Shown here: positions 26,174 to 35,042 of the stretch, piece after piece | Layout: the number at the start of each line of letters is the position of its first letter | Position numbering within the stretch: position 1 is the stretch's first letter | Source of the DNA: Acrocarpospora corrugata | Lineage (GTDB): Bacteria; Actinomycetota; Actinomycetes; Streptosporangiales; Streptosporangiaceae | NCBI RefSeq assembly: GCF_009687845.1 | Contig: NZ_BLAD01000047.1 | Location: 1-64,000, forward strand | Direction of reading: 5' to 3' | Length of the DNA stretch: 64,000 nucleotides | Translations under genes and position numbers: made by a program | The notes under the pieces: model-generated | Told to the model about the DNA's origin: nothing | What the model saw: only the letters and a program-made list of their open reading frames with translations | Databases searched by the model: none

Positions 26174-26192
26174 GGGGCTTGCGGCAAGACCC
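26174..26192 (+). promoter_or_regulatory. Rifamycin-associated element (RAE) of helR
   Basis: The same 19 bp as at 8689-8707, GGGGCTTGCGGCAAGACCC, within an identical block running from TCAACGTATAGCGC to CCCGGGTC apart from one base. TATAGC again begins 13 bases before the element. The similarity of the two control regions extends about 55 bases upstream (A-rich and GCTCC runs) and at least 100 bases downstream into a fossil glycosyltransferase start. It lies 302 bases before the helR ATG. Confidence 0.85.
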
Positions 26193-26236
26193 GGGTCGTG
26201 CCGCAGAATCGTCGGCCGAGACCAGAATCGGCGGCA

Positions 26237-26377
26237 ATGGGGGATTGCGAAGTGCGTGTGTTGTTGTCGACGTATGGGTCGTGCGGGGACGTCGAACCGC
26301 TGGCGGCGTCGCGCGAGCTCGGCGCGAAACTGCTGCTCGGCGCGGTCAGCCAAGGAAGGCCGCCAGTGCCCGCGTGA
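26237..26377 (+). pseudogene. Internally deleted GT1 glycosyltransferase gene (rgt-like fossil)
   Basis: The frame starting at GTG 26252 (or ATG 26237) reads VRVLLSTYGSCGDVEPLA, which is the first strand and GT1 signature of actinomycete glycosyltransferases (LSTYGSRGDVEP). After a short join it continues KLLLGAVSQGRPPVPA and stops, resembling the family's extreme C terminus (ARLLLDAVS...). Some 350 residues between them are missing, so a large in-frame deletion is likely. The RAE directly upstream suggests that this was once a rifamycin glycosyltransferase gene. Confidence 0.65.
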
Positions 26378-26447
26378 ACCGCGCAGGATCGTCGGAGCCA
26401 GGACCCACCCTGCCTACGGGTCGAGCCACCAGGTCCGGCACGCCGGT

Positions 26448-26484
26448 CCAGACGCCTTGCGCGTCTGGCTGAAATCGACTTCAG
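26448..26484 (+). other. Two consecutive hairpins in the helR leader
   Basis: CCAGACGC-CTTGC-GCGTCTGG (26448-26468) is a perfect 8-bp stem. It is followed without a gap by CTGAA-ATCGAC-TTCAG (26469-26484). They end 10 bases before the helR ATG and leave only GGAG (26488-26491) as a ribosome site, unusually close to the start. They could affect termination or translation. Confidence 0.45.
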
Positions 26485-26494
26485 ATCGGAGCTA

Positions 26495-28648
26495 ATGGAC
26501 GTGAACCCCCTGATTACCAGCGCGTTTGACCTTCCCGACCACCTCGCCCCCAAGGCCGACCCGAAGCTGATCGCCGGCGACGAGCAGCACTTCACGGCCA
26601 TCGCGGAGAGCCTCGGGCAGTCGATCGCCGACCTGTCCGGCCGCCTCGATGCCGAACGCAGGGCGCCCGGCGGCAAAGGCCGCGCCGCGTTGGACCGGGA
26701 CCTGGAGATCCACCGGCTGACCGCCCGCCTGCGCACCCTGCGCCGCTTCGGCCTGGACCTGTGCCTCGGACACATGGTCAGCGCGGACGACCCCGAGCCC
26801 GTGTACGTCGGACGGCTCGGCCTCACCGACAGCACGGGCCGCCGGCTGCTGCTCGACTGGCGCTCCCCCGCGGCCGAGCCGTTCTTCGGAGCGACCCACG
26901 GCAACCCGATGGGCCTGGCCAGCCGCCGCAGGTATCGCTGGACCCGCGGCCGGATCAGCGACTACTGGGACGAGGTGTTCACCCCGGACGGGCTCGAAGG
27001 GCACGCCGCGCTCGACGACCAGTCCGCCTTCATCGCCAGCCTGGGCGGCAACCGGTCGGCCCGGATGCGGGACGTGCTCGGCACCATCCAGGCCGACCAG
27101 GACGCCATCATCCGCGCGGGATCCCGCGGCGCTCTCGTCGTGGACGGCGGGCCGGGCACGGGGAAGACCGTCGTCGCTCTGCACCGCTCCGCCTACCTTC
27201 TCTACTCCGACCCTCGCCTCGGTCATCACCGGGGCGGCGTGCTGTTCGTCGGTCCGCACCAGCCGTATCTGGCCTATGTCGCCGACGTACTGCCCAGCCT
27301 GGGAGAGGAGGGTGTGCAGACCTGCACCCTGCGGGACCTCGTCGCCGAAGGTGCCGCGGCGGCGATCGAGACCGACCCGAACGTGGCCCGGCTGAAGTCG
27401 TCCGCGAACCTGGTGAAGGCGATCGAGCCGGCCGTCCGGTTCTACGAGAATCCGCCCACCACGGGGATGACGGTCACGACCCACTGGTCCGACATCTGGC
27501 TGAGTGCCGAGGACTGGGCTGAGGCGTTCGACGCGCCGGAGCCCGGTACGCCGCACAACGACGCGCGCGACCAGATCTGGGAGGAGCTGCTCACGATCCT
27601 GATGGACAAGCACGGCGGCGACGCCCCGGCTGACCTGCTGCGCAAGTCGCTGCTGCTGAACAGGGAGCTGCTCACGACCTTCAACCGCGCGTGGCCGCTG
27701 ATCGAGGCGGCCGACCTTGTCGGAGACCTCTGGTCGGTGCCCGCCTACCTGCGGAAATGCGCTCCCTGGCTCAGCCCTGAGGACATTCAGGCGCTGCAGC
27801 GCGGGGACGCCCAGGCCTGGACGGTGTCCGACCTGCCGCTGCTGGACGCGGCACGGCAGCGGCTCGGCGACCCGGAGGCGTCACGGCGTAAGCGTCGGCA
27901 CAGGGCCGCTGTCGCCGCCGAACGCGAGCAGATGACCAAGGTCGTCGACGCCCTGCTTGAGGCCGACGACGACGGTGAAGGTGTGGTGACGATGCTGCAC
28001 GGACAGGACATGCGGAACACCCTGGTCGACGAGACCGCGCCGCCCGGCATCGAACCGGACCTGCTGGCCGGCCCGTTCGCGCACATCGTCGTGGACGAAG
28101 CTCAGGAACTGACCGACGCGGAGTGGCAGATGCTGCTGCTCAGGTGCCCGTCCCGGAGCTTCACCATCGTCGGGGATCGCGCCCAGGCCAGGCACGGGTT
28201 CACGGAGTCATGGCAGGAACGACTGAAGCGGATCGGGATCGACCGGGTCAACCTGGCCTCCCTGAGCGTCAACTACCGGACGCCTGCGGGAATCATGGCG
28301 GAAGCCGAGCCGGTCATCCGGGCCGTGCTCCCGGACGCCAACGTGCCCACCTCCATCCGCACCAGCGACGTCCCCGTCGTGCACGGATCCGTTTCGGATC
28401 TGCGCTCGATCCTCGACGCCTGGCTCGCCGCGCATGCCGACGGGATCGCCTGCGTCATCGGCGATCCCACCTTCCGGACGACGTCCCGCGTCCGGTCGCT
28501 GACCCCGGAGCTGTCGAAGGGACTCGAGTTCGACCTGGTCGTCCTCATCGACCCGGAGGCGTACGGCAAGGGCATCGAAGGGGCGGTCGACCGCTATGTC
28601 GCGATGACCAGGGCGACCCAGCAACTCGTCATCCTCACGAGTTCCTGA
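26495..28648 (+). CDS. helR: HelR-type RNA polymerase recycling/protection ATPase
   Basis: A 717-residue superfamily 1 helicase-like ATPase. Walker A is VVDGGPGTGKTVVALHRSAY near residue 220, Walker B is IVVDEAQELTDAEW near 532, and later motifs are FTIVGDRAQARHG, LSVNYRTPAGI, TPELSKGLEFDLVVLIDPE and YVAMTRATQQLVIL at the C terminus. The N-terminal coiled-coil-like segment (about 30-100) and the long insertion between Walker A and B agree with HelD/HelR proteins, which enter RNA polymerase. HelR displaces rifamycins from RNA polymerase in Streptomyces and is RAE-controlled. The RAE upstream here supports HelR over generic HelD. Confidence 0.88.
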   Translation: MDVNPLITSAFDLPDHLAPKADPKLIAGDEQHFTAIAESLGQSIADLSGRLDAERRAPGGKGRAALDRDLEIHRLTARLRTLRRFGLDLCLGHMVSADDPEPVYVGRLGLTDSTGRRLLLDWRSPAAEPFFGATHGNPMGLASRRRYRWTRGRISDYWDEVFTPDGLEGHAALDDQSAFIASLGGNRSARMRDVLGTIQADQDAIIRAGSRGALVVDGGPGTGKTVVALHRSAYLLYSDPRLGHHRGGVLFVGPHQPYLAYVADVLPSLGEEGVQTCTLRDLVAEGAAAAIETDPNVARLKSSANLVKAIEPAVRFYENPPTTGMTVTTHWSDIWLSAEDWAEAFDAPEPGTPHNDARDQIWEELLTILMDKHGGDAPADLLRKSLLLNRELLTTFNRAWPLIEAADLVGDLWSVPAYLRKCAPWLSPEDIQALQRGDAQAWTVSDLPLLDAARQRLGDPEASRRKRRHRAAVAAEREQMTKVVDALLEADDDGEGVVTMLHGQDMRNTLVDETAPPGIEPDLLAGPFAHIVVDEAQELTDAEWQMLLLRCPSRSFTIVGDRAQARHGFTESWQERLKRIGIDRVNLASLSVNYRTPAGIMAEAEPVIRAVLPDANVPTSIRTSDVPVVHGSVSDLRSILDAWLAAHADGIACVIGDPTFRTTSRVRSLTPELSKGLEFDLVVLIDPEAYGKGIEGAVDRYVAMTRATQQLVILTSS

Positions 28649-28671
28649 CGCCGGCCGGCACAGGTTCAAGG

Positions 28672-29409
28672 TCACCAGGGGATGACGCCGTCGTCCTCGA
28701 AGAACGAACCGGTCGGGCCGCCGTCGGGGAGTGTGGCGAGCCGGATCGCTGTGGCTGCGCCCTGTTCGGGAGTGCGGGGGCCATAGAAGCCGGTGAAGTC
28801 GGTCGCGACCAGGCCGGGGCAGGCGGCGTTGATCAGGATGTTCGTACCGGCGAACTGCCGGGCGTACTGGACGGTGACGGCGTTGAGGAACGACTTCGAC
28901 GGGGAGTAGGCCGCCATGATGGGGCCGATCTCGATGTCCGGGTCGGCCTGCCGGGTGAGCGAGGCGACGCTGCTGGAGAGGTTGACGATGCGTGGCGAGG
29001 TTGAGCGCCGCAGCAGCGGCAGCATGGCGTTGGTCACCCGGATGACACCGATGACGTTGGTCTCCACGACCGTGCGGACCACGTCGAGGTCGAGCGTGGT
29101 CGGGTCCTGCGCCCACCCTGGACCCGCGTCGCCTGAGATGCCGGCGTTGTTGACCAGGACGTCCAGGCGCCCGGCCCGCCGTTCGATCAGTTCCGCGGCG
29201 TCGGTGACGCTGTGGGCGCCGGTCACCTCCAGCGGCACCCCGAATGCGTCCACCCCGGCGGCGCGCAGTTTCTCAACGGCGGTCTCGCGCCGGACCTGGT
29301 CGCGGGCTCCCACACCCACGCGGTATCCGAGTTCGCCCAGCCCGGCGGCGATCGCGTATCCGATTCCCTTGTTCGCGCCGGTCACCAGCGCGATCTTCGT
29401 TTCGCTCAT
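28672..29409 (-). CDS. Short-chain dehydrogenase/reductase (SDR)
   Basis: A 245-residue classical SDR. The cofactor motif is ALVTGANKGIGYAIA (TGxxxGxG) at residues 7-21, NNAG is in LDVLVNNAGISGD, and the catalytic residues are Ser in IVNLSSSVASL and YSPSK (Y-x-x-x-K). A short insertion near TRQADPDIEIGPIMAAY is typical of the carbonyl-reductase-like group. The ATG at 29409 begins MSETKIALVTGA. It is divergent from a LysR regulator that probably controls it. Confidence 0.9.
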   Translation of the reverse strand: MSETKIALVTGANKGIGYAIAAGLGELGYRVGVGARDQVRRETAVEKLRAAGVDAFGVPLEVTGAHSVTDAAELIERRAGRLDVLVNNAGISGDAGPGWAQDPTTLDLDVVRTVVETNVIGVIRVTNAMLPLLRRSTSPRIVNLSSSVASLTRQADPDIEIGPIMAAYSPSKSFLNAVTVQYARQFAGTNILINAACPGLVATDFTGFYGPRTPEQGAATAIRLATLPDGGPTGSFFEDDGVIPW

Positions 29410-29467
29410 GACGTTGATGTTCGCTCGCGTACGGGCGGTGCATCCAACACCGATACGGTGCCCTGTC

Positions 29468-29482
29468 ATACCCGGTAGGTAT
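29468..29482. promoter_or_regulatory. LysR-type box ATACC-N5-GGTAT
   Basis: A 15-bp dyad with the T-N11-A form of LysR sites lies in the 87-base spacer between the SDR and LysR genes, 14 bases before the LysR start. Confidence 0.6.
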
Positions 29483-29496
29483 CACTGAGGTAGGTT

Positions 29497-30366
29497 GTGG
29501 CCGTGGACGCCCTGGAGACACGCGAGTTGAGGTACTTCGTGGCCGTCGCCGAGGAACTGCACTTCGGCCGCGCCGCCGAGCGTCTCGGCATGGCCCAGCC
29601 GCCGCTGTCGCGGGCGATCCAGCAGCTCGAACGGCGTCTCGGCGTCTCCCTGCTGGTACGCAACCGCCGCGGAGTCTGCCTGACCGGCGCCGGAGAGGTG
29701 CTGCTGCACGAGGGCCGCGCAGCCCTCGACGCGGCCACCGCCGCCGCTCGCCGCACCCGCCGCGCCGGTGCCGCCGACGGTCCGGGCGGCCCCCGCAATC
29801 GGCTGGTGCTGGCGGTGAAGGCCGCCGGCTCGCACGAGCTGCTGCAGAAGCTTCTCCACGCCTACGCGGCCGAGCCCGACGCCGCCGAGATCGAGGTCCT
29901 GCCGTGCGGCATCTGCGAGCAGGAAGAGCTGCTGCGTAATGGCCGCGCCGACGTGGCGCTCATGCACGCGCCGTTCAACTCCCTGGCCGGGTTCGACAGC
30001 GAGGAACTGCTGACCGAGGGGCAGATCGCCGTCCTGCCCGCCGGGCACCCCCTCGCGGCGCGCAGGACTTTGTCCCTGGCCGAGGTCAGCGACGTCCCCG
30101 ATCTTCCGCTCGCCCGCTGGCCCCGCCACGGCATCTTCCCGCCCGGCCCGGGCCCCGAGATCCGCGACCAGACGCAGTTGGCCCAGCTGATCGCCCTCGG
30201 CCGTACCGTGGCCATCATCCCCGACTCCGCCCGCGCGTGGCTGTGGGCCGAGCACACCGCCGTCCCCTTGACCGACGCGCCCCCTGTCGTGACCCATATC
30301 GCCTGGCCCGCGCACAGCCGTTCCCTCGCCCTGGCCGGGCTGATCCGCACGGCCACACAGCTGTGA
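29497..30366 (+). CDS. LysR-family transcriptional regulator
   Basis: A 289-residue regulator. The N-terminal helix-turn-helix is LRYFVAVAEELHFGRAAERL, GMAQPPLSRAIQQLERRLGVSLLVRNRRGVCLTGAGEVLL. The effector-binding domain follows (ELLTEGQIAVLPAGHPLA and later). A GTG at 29497 or the next GTG at 29503 is the start; GAGGTAGG precedes them. It is divergent from an SDR gene with a LysR-type dyad in the spacer. Confidence 0.88.
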   Translation: MAVDALETRELRYFVAVAEELHFGRAAERLGMAQPPLSRAIQQLERRLGVSLLVRNRRGVCLTGAGEVLLHEGRAALDAATAAARRTRRAGAADGPGGPRNRLVLAVKAAGSHELLQKLLHAYAAEPDAAEIEVLPCGICEQEELLRNGRADVALMHAPFNSLAGFDSEELLTEGQIAVLPAGHPLAARRTLSLAEVSDVPDLPLARWPRHGIFPPGPGPEIRDQTQLAQLIALGRTVAIIPDSARAWLWAEHTAVPLTDAPPVVTHIAWPAHSRSLALAGLIRTATQL

Positions 30367-30694
30367 CCTTCCATCGACCGGTCGTGGAGGAAGTGGCTCG
30401 CTTCAGCGCCGAAGTCACCCGTACCGCGCATCTCCAGAGCGGCGGGTTGGTGCATTCCTCGGCCTCGATGCCGACGCGCAGGCCCGTGTGTGCTCGCCGC
30501 GTCCGATGGCCCGCTTGCGGGTCCCGGCGACCATGCCGCCAGCCGACGGCGGCGCTGCCTGCCGCCGCCGCTGGGATCACGGGCTGGTCGTCGTTGCAGC
30601 GGGTGGGAGCATACGCAAATGAACTCCCTCGCGCTACACCGAGGCGGTCATGGGCCGACGCTCTGTGTAGAGGTGTCGGAGGGGATGACTGTGT
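30367..30694. other. Gap without a recognisable gene
   Basis: Several short overlapping frames occur on both strands, but none has a recognisable domain or clear ribosome site. AGAGGTGTCGGAGGGG just before 30694 provides the ribosome site for the following broken gene. Confidence 0.4.
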
Positions 30695-32520
30695 ATGGAT
30701 CTTGAGCCACGGCGGGAGCTCCTGGAGATCTGGGCGGCCGTCGCCCGCACCTCGCTGCGTGAGGGCGACTGGACGTGGGGCGGCCGAAGTGGTTCGAACA
30801 GCATCTCCGATGCGGAGCAACTGGCCTGTCTGCTTTATCCGGCTTCCGAGCTTCCCGGGTTTAACCTCGGCACTCCGAATGAGATCGCCGACGACGTGCT
30901 GGCCGCTTTAGGGGACAGCGCCGAGATTGCCAACCGCATCCTGAAGGCTGTCGGGGACTATCTGCGCCGCTATACCGGCGCGGATGGGCGGCCGCTGTTT
31001 GCCGCAGGCACCTACTTCGCGCCCGCCGACCCCGACGAGCAGGTGTCTCCCCGCCAGATGCGGCTCGACGTTGTGGACTCGTTCTCCACGTCGGTGACGC
31101 TCATGCTGGACGGCCTGGCCTTCCTTCGGGTGTATCGCCAGAGCGTCCAGGAGGAACTCCGCGAGGAGTTGCGTGCGTGCGAGGACTCGGCCAGAACGCG
31201 GCTGTCGGCCGCGATGGTCGGGCTGCAGCGCAGTTTCACGGTCAACGCTTTCGGCCCGGCCAGCGACGCGGGGCGTGTGCTGCTGGCAACCGTCAACCAG
31301 GCCGGCCTCCCGGAGCGGCAGATCTTTGAGGACCTTTCAGCGTGAACTACAGCTCATCCGGGCCGGACTGCGGGACCTGACCGCCGGGGTCGACTCGGAT
31401 GATCCGGGCCTGCTGGTCGAGTGCGGCTGGACCTGGGGGATCGTCAAGGACGCCCCGGCGGTGGAGACCCCGTTGGACGTGGGACCGCAGCCTGAGGGTG
31501 TGGCGGGCGCGGCGCCGATCCTGTACTTCACGGTCAACGCCATGGCTGGTATCGGCGACCTGTTCTCCGAACGGACCCGGGTGCTCGGTCTGCTCAACGA
31601 CGATCAGATGGCCCTGGCCAGTCGCTGCATCGTCGCTGGTCGTTGACTCAGGAGTACTGGCAGACGATCGCTACGTTCGGCCGGGGCCGCTGGAGGACAT
31701 TCCGTGGCGTACGACCGATGGGGATGAGTCGCCCTATTACTCTCTGGGCATCGCAGTCATCATCACCCAGAGATCGGTCACCGACAGGTCAGACGACGTC
31801 GACTTGGTCCGCGTCCCCGGTGTCCTGGAGCAACTGGCCTGGCCCATGCGGCGTTCCCGCCGCGTGGTCGGCGACGATCCAGCGGGCAACCCGCATGTCC
31901 TCGGCCTCCCGGTCGACCTGCGCGGCAGCGATGAGCTCGGCCCGCCACTGATCTGGATGGTCTCCGACTTCGCGCCTTTGCTGCTGAAACAGGCCGCCTG
32001 GGTGGCGTCGCTGACGCAGAGCATGAGGACCAGCCAGCGTCTTCTGGCGCTCGTCGACGGCATTTGGCGATATCTCCACCAGCGGCGGCTTGTCGAGGGG
32101 CAGGGTGCGGGGACTGTGGGACCAGCCTGACAATGTCTCCCCCGGCGCGGACGAGCACCGCGGGTTGCCGTCATGGGGTTTCACTGAGCGGGTCGTCGAG
32201 GGACTTGTCGCGGTTGCCCTAACGGGTAGCAGATCCAAACTTCGCAGTCAGCAATTTACCGGCCTGGCCGGCGAAATGCTGGCCGAGGTCGAGGACCTGC
32301 TGGACCGGGAGTTGGCGCTTCAACCGCATCCGACGACCGGATCAAGGCTGCGTACTCTCCAGATCAGACTTGAGCAGGCGCGCAGGTTGGTCAATGAGCG
32401 CCCGGCGTCGGCGATCGCGCTCGTCAGTGGCGTCCTGCTCGAACTCGAGGAGGTCGCGGAAGCCGAACGGGACCGCCTTGTCGTTGGCGGAAGGGCGCAG
32501 GTCGGATCGGCCGGAGGCGG
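30695..32520 (+). pseudogene. SCO2524-family gene broken by four frameshifts
   Basis: Together the pieces restore a SCO2524-like protein of about 600 residues, a family of unknown function in filamentous actinomycetes. The start is RRELLEIWAAVARTSLREGD and SISDAEQLACLLYPASELPG. The frame breaks at an extra T in 31335-31337, a lost base near 31625, and near 31690, where GGCCGCT, expected twice, is present once (minus 7). A fourth break is near 32105-32115. After each break the expected protein resumes, for example LFSERTRVLGLL, PLEDIPWRTTDG, WMVSDFAPLLLK and LPSWGFTERVVE. It cannot make a full-length product. Confidence 0.75.
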
Positions 32521-32563
32521 TCACTCGGGTGATGCTCGTCCGCCCAATCCCATTGAGACCGAA

Positions 32564-33130
32564 ATGCGCAGTGCCCTTCTCCGGCAATCCCGCGTCGGGG
32601 CCTCGAAGGCGACGCAGGAGTGCTTTGTCTATCTTTCCGACGAACCGGCCAGTTCCGCGGTGGAGACGGCGGTCGTCGCGCTGGCGGAATCGTTCGGCTG
32701 GGGCGTTTCCGCTCAGATCGCCCCTCTTCGGGGGTCGTGGTTTCGTACGTTCAGGATGAAGGCCAAGGACCTGGCGAGCACTGCCGAAGCCAAGGAGATA
32801 GCCGACGAGATTCGCAGGGCCGCCGAACTGCACGGCCTGCACAAAGTCCAGGCCCAGAACGACAACCTCCAGGCGCAGGCCGCGGCGACGCTCATTCAGG
32901 CACTTCAGGGAACTGATCAGGCGGTGCTGCTGGTGGGCAGCGTGCTGGTCATCAAGGACAAGGGCCAGCTCGCGGTGCGGACGCTGACCCAGCGCCAGCT
33001 GATCTTCCTGGAGCGAAGCGCTGACATGACCCAACCCCAGAAGGTGCTGGAAGTGCTGGAACTGTGCGGTAACGACGACAGTCCACGACCGCCTCTCCCG
33101 CTGGGAGAGGGAGACTCCGGCTCTGGCTGA
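32564..33130 (+). CDS. Uncharacterised protein behind the SCO2524-type pseudogene
   Basis: A 188-residue frame from ATG 32564. It is also open without interruption from the last piece of the SCO2524-like pseudogene, so it may be translated as a fusion. It contains ECFVYLSDEPASSAVETAVV, then APLRGSWFRTFRMKAKDLAS, a long helix (AKEIADEIRRAAELHGLHKV), AATLIQALQGTDQAVLLVGS and VRTLTQRQLIFLER. The GSWFR and LTQRQL segments recall a group of actinobacterial hypothetical proteins I cannot name. The Pro/Gly-rich tail coincides with a terminator-like hairpin. Confidence 0.55.
   Translation: MRSALLRQSRVGASKATQECFVYLSDEPASSAVETAVVALAESFGWGVSAQIAPLRGSWFRTFRMKAKDLASTAEAKEIADEIRRAAELHGLHKVQAQNDNLQAQAAATLIQALQGTDQAVLLVGSVLVIKDKGQLAVRTLTQRQLIFLERSADMTQPQKVLEVLELCGNDDSPRPPLPLGEGDSGSG
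33092..33110 (+). terminator. 8-bp perfect hairpin CCTCTCCC-GCT-GGGAGAGG
   Basis: The stem lies within the last codons of the preceding frame and is followed by no gene on the same strand for 1.9 kb. Probably a terminator. Confidence 0.5.
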
Positions 33131-33328
33131 GCTGATGGACCTCGGGGCGTCTCATTCGACGGCTCGCTGTACGCGCTGATGCCAAGGCCCGGGAATGCAC
33201 GAGTGTCGCTTTTGTGATGATCGCCACCAGAACCGCCCGGCTTCACCTCACCTGATCACCCGGGCGGCCAGACTCCGCAAGTCGCACCCCACGTCCCAAT
33301 CCGGCTGACCTCACGGGACGTTGTCGAC

Positions 33329-33404
33329 TCAGCTCCCGATGATGGCGGTGACGCGGATCTCGACGCGCATCTTCGGGGCGCCGAGGGCGGCGACACCGAC
33401 TCTC
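33329..33404 (-). pseudogene. C-terminal fragment of a RidA-family gene
   Basis: The minus strand reads RVGVAALGAPKMRVEIRVTA and IIGS before a stop, the end of RidA proteins, including the conserved RVEIxVTAI strand. Only about 25 residues remain. It is distinct from the RidA gene at the left edge of the window. Confidence 0.55.
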
Positions 33405-33582
33405 CGTCCAGATGGGCGAGCGGTCGCCCATCCGCCCCGGCTACGCGGTGGTCGTCCCCGCCGCGCCCACGCACGTCCGCGCGGTCCGGCAGTTCGTGCT
33501 CGACCCGCTCACCGCCGCCGACCAGCAGGCGCTGGCCCGCATCGCCGCCAAGCTGCGGATACGGCCCGTCGACCTGGCCTGA
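33405..33582 (+). pseudogene. C-terminal fragment of a MarR-like regulator
   Basis: One frame reads HVRAVRQFVLDPLTAADQQA, then LARIAAKLR and a stop soon after. This resembles the final dimerisation helix of MarR regulators (FVLDPLTPEDxxALxRIAxKLR). No DNA-binding part is present. It is opposed to and directly abuts the RidA fragment. Confidence 0.45.
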
Positions 33583-33711
33583 GCCGGAATCGATCACGAA
33601 CTGCCGGAACCGTGAATTGTTCGGCACCAACAGGACCACGCCGTATCCCAGCGTCGTTGTCACATCTGTCGACAGGGCGGCGCGCTCATGGTGGTTGCGG
33701 ACGTTGCCGCG

Positions 33712-34944
33712 CTAGGGGATGGCGCGCAGGTCAACGATGATCATTTTGTCGTTGAGCCGGTAGGAGTACAGGTCGGTGTGGTGGAAGAGCTGGCCGCGGG
33801 CCAGGCCGTCCCCCACGCCGCGCCGGCCCACCAGGCCGGCCTCGCCGGTTTTCAGGTCCACCAAGGCGACGGCCTCGACCCGGTGGCCGGTGCCGTACAC
33901 GCGCAGGATGGAGAAACGGTCCCGGGCGATGGCCGCGTTCTGGGTCTCCATGGACGGGAGCCGCCGCTGCGCCGAGCCGTCGCGTGACTGGGCGGCTCCG
34001 TTCTCGCCGGAGTTGCCGGGCAGGGGGCCCATGCAGCGGGTGAGGCCGCAGGTCCAGGAGTGGGTGTCAGGGGGGATGACGGCGGTGCTGGTCTCGCCGG
34101 TCTCGATGTTGAGCAGGTCGCCGAAGACGGGCCGGTTGGTGTCGCCCGGAGTGGCCTGTCCGGGCGGGAGTGGTCTGCCCCATTCGTCGGGCCGGCCCAT
34201 CCAGGGATAGGAGAGCAAGTGGTATCCGGCGGTGCCGGGAACCGGGGCCGGGGGCGCGCCGCCGGCCAGCGGGAGCCGCCAGAGGCCGGCGTTCACGCTG
34301 GACCAGTAGATGTTCCCGCCCGCCACCGACAGCCCGCTGAAGGAGTCCATGCTCACCAGGGCCGAGGACAGTACCTGGAGTCTGGGGTCTTTCACGAGTC
34401 CGTCCGGCCGGGCGCTCGCGCGGACGGCTGCCTTTCCGCCGGTGATCGGCGCGGTCCAGATGTCGACCACCTGGCCGTCGCGGTCGCGGCGGCTCGTCCA
34501 CCAGACGATGGCCCCCGACCCGACGGCGAAGCCGGAGGCGCGGATCTCCTTCCGGAGGCGGACCAGGTCCTTCACCTCGCCGGTCCGCAGATCGTAGGAG
34601 GCCAGCAGCCCGGCCTCGACCTTGATCAGCATCCTGTCCCGGTCCAGGAAGAGGATCGGCTGGTACGGATTGCCATCCGGCAGCCTCAGCGGAAGCTCGT
34701 GGACCGCCTCAGGCCAGACCTCCGACGGCGGAGGAGGCAGCCCCGGGACGCCGACGGAGGAGGCGACGCGGACCCGATCCGGGAAAACCAGCCACATCAC
34801 GCCCAGGGCGAGAGCCGCGCCGGCGGCGACAACGCCCGCCAGCCGCAACCGGCGGGCGCCTCTCCCGGAGGGTCGAACCACAGCTTCCCGGGTGAGGTTG
34901 GCGTCGTGACCGCGGGAGCGAATCGGCGCGTTGTCTTCTTCCAC
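33712..34944 (-). CDS. Uncharacterised membrane-anchored protein with propeller-like domain
   Basis: A 410-residue protein with a short N-terminal cytoplasmic region, one membrane helix (LRLAGVVAAGAALALGVMWLVF, about residues 34-55) and a large extracytoplasmic domain. That domain repeats strand patterns such as LLASYDLRTGEVKDLVRL, VDIWTAPITGGKA, NIYWSSVNAGLWRLPLAGG and VALVDLKTGEAG, suggesting a beta-propeller. Two Cys (WTCGLTRC) could form a disulphide. The start is a GTG. No enzyme motif is visible. It is divergent from the SsuABC-type operon. Confidence 0.65.
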   Translation of the reverse strand: MEEDNAPIRSRGHDANLTREAVVRPSGRGARRLRLAGVVAAGAALALGVMWLVFPDRVRVASSVGVPGLPPPPSEVWPEAVHELPLRLPDGNPYQPILFLDRDRMLIKVEAGLLASYDLRTGEVKDLVRLRKEIRASGFAVGSGAIVWWTSRRDRDGQVVDIWTAPITGGKAAVRASARPDGLVKDPRLQVLSSALVSMDSFSGLSVAGGNIYWSSVNAGLWRLPLAGGAPPAPVPGTAGYHLLSYPWMGRPDEWGRPLPPGQATPGDTNRPVFGDLLNIETGETSTAVIPPDTHSWTCGLTRCMGPLPGNSGENGAAQSRDGSAQRRLPSMETQNAAIARDRFSILRVYGTGHRVEAVALVDLKTGEAGLVGRRGVGDGLARGQLFHHTDLYSYRLNDKMIIVDLRAIP

Positions 34945-35012
34945 ACCCCCTGAGACGACTGGGCGGCCAGATTTGTTGCGTCCGGCCTGCCACGACGGTA
35001 AGTCCGTTTTTG

Positions 35013-35027
35013 CTACTGGTTTAGTAG
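35013..35027. promoter_or_regulatory. Dyad CTACT-N5-AGTAG before the importer operon
   Basis: A 15-bp dyad in an AT-rich stretch, 15 bases upstream of the ABC operon start. The location suggests an operator overlapping the promoter. Confidence 0.4.
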
Positions 35028-35042
35028 GTTATTGTTCTGGTT

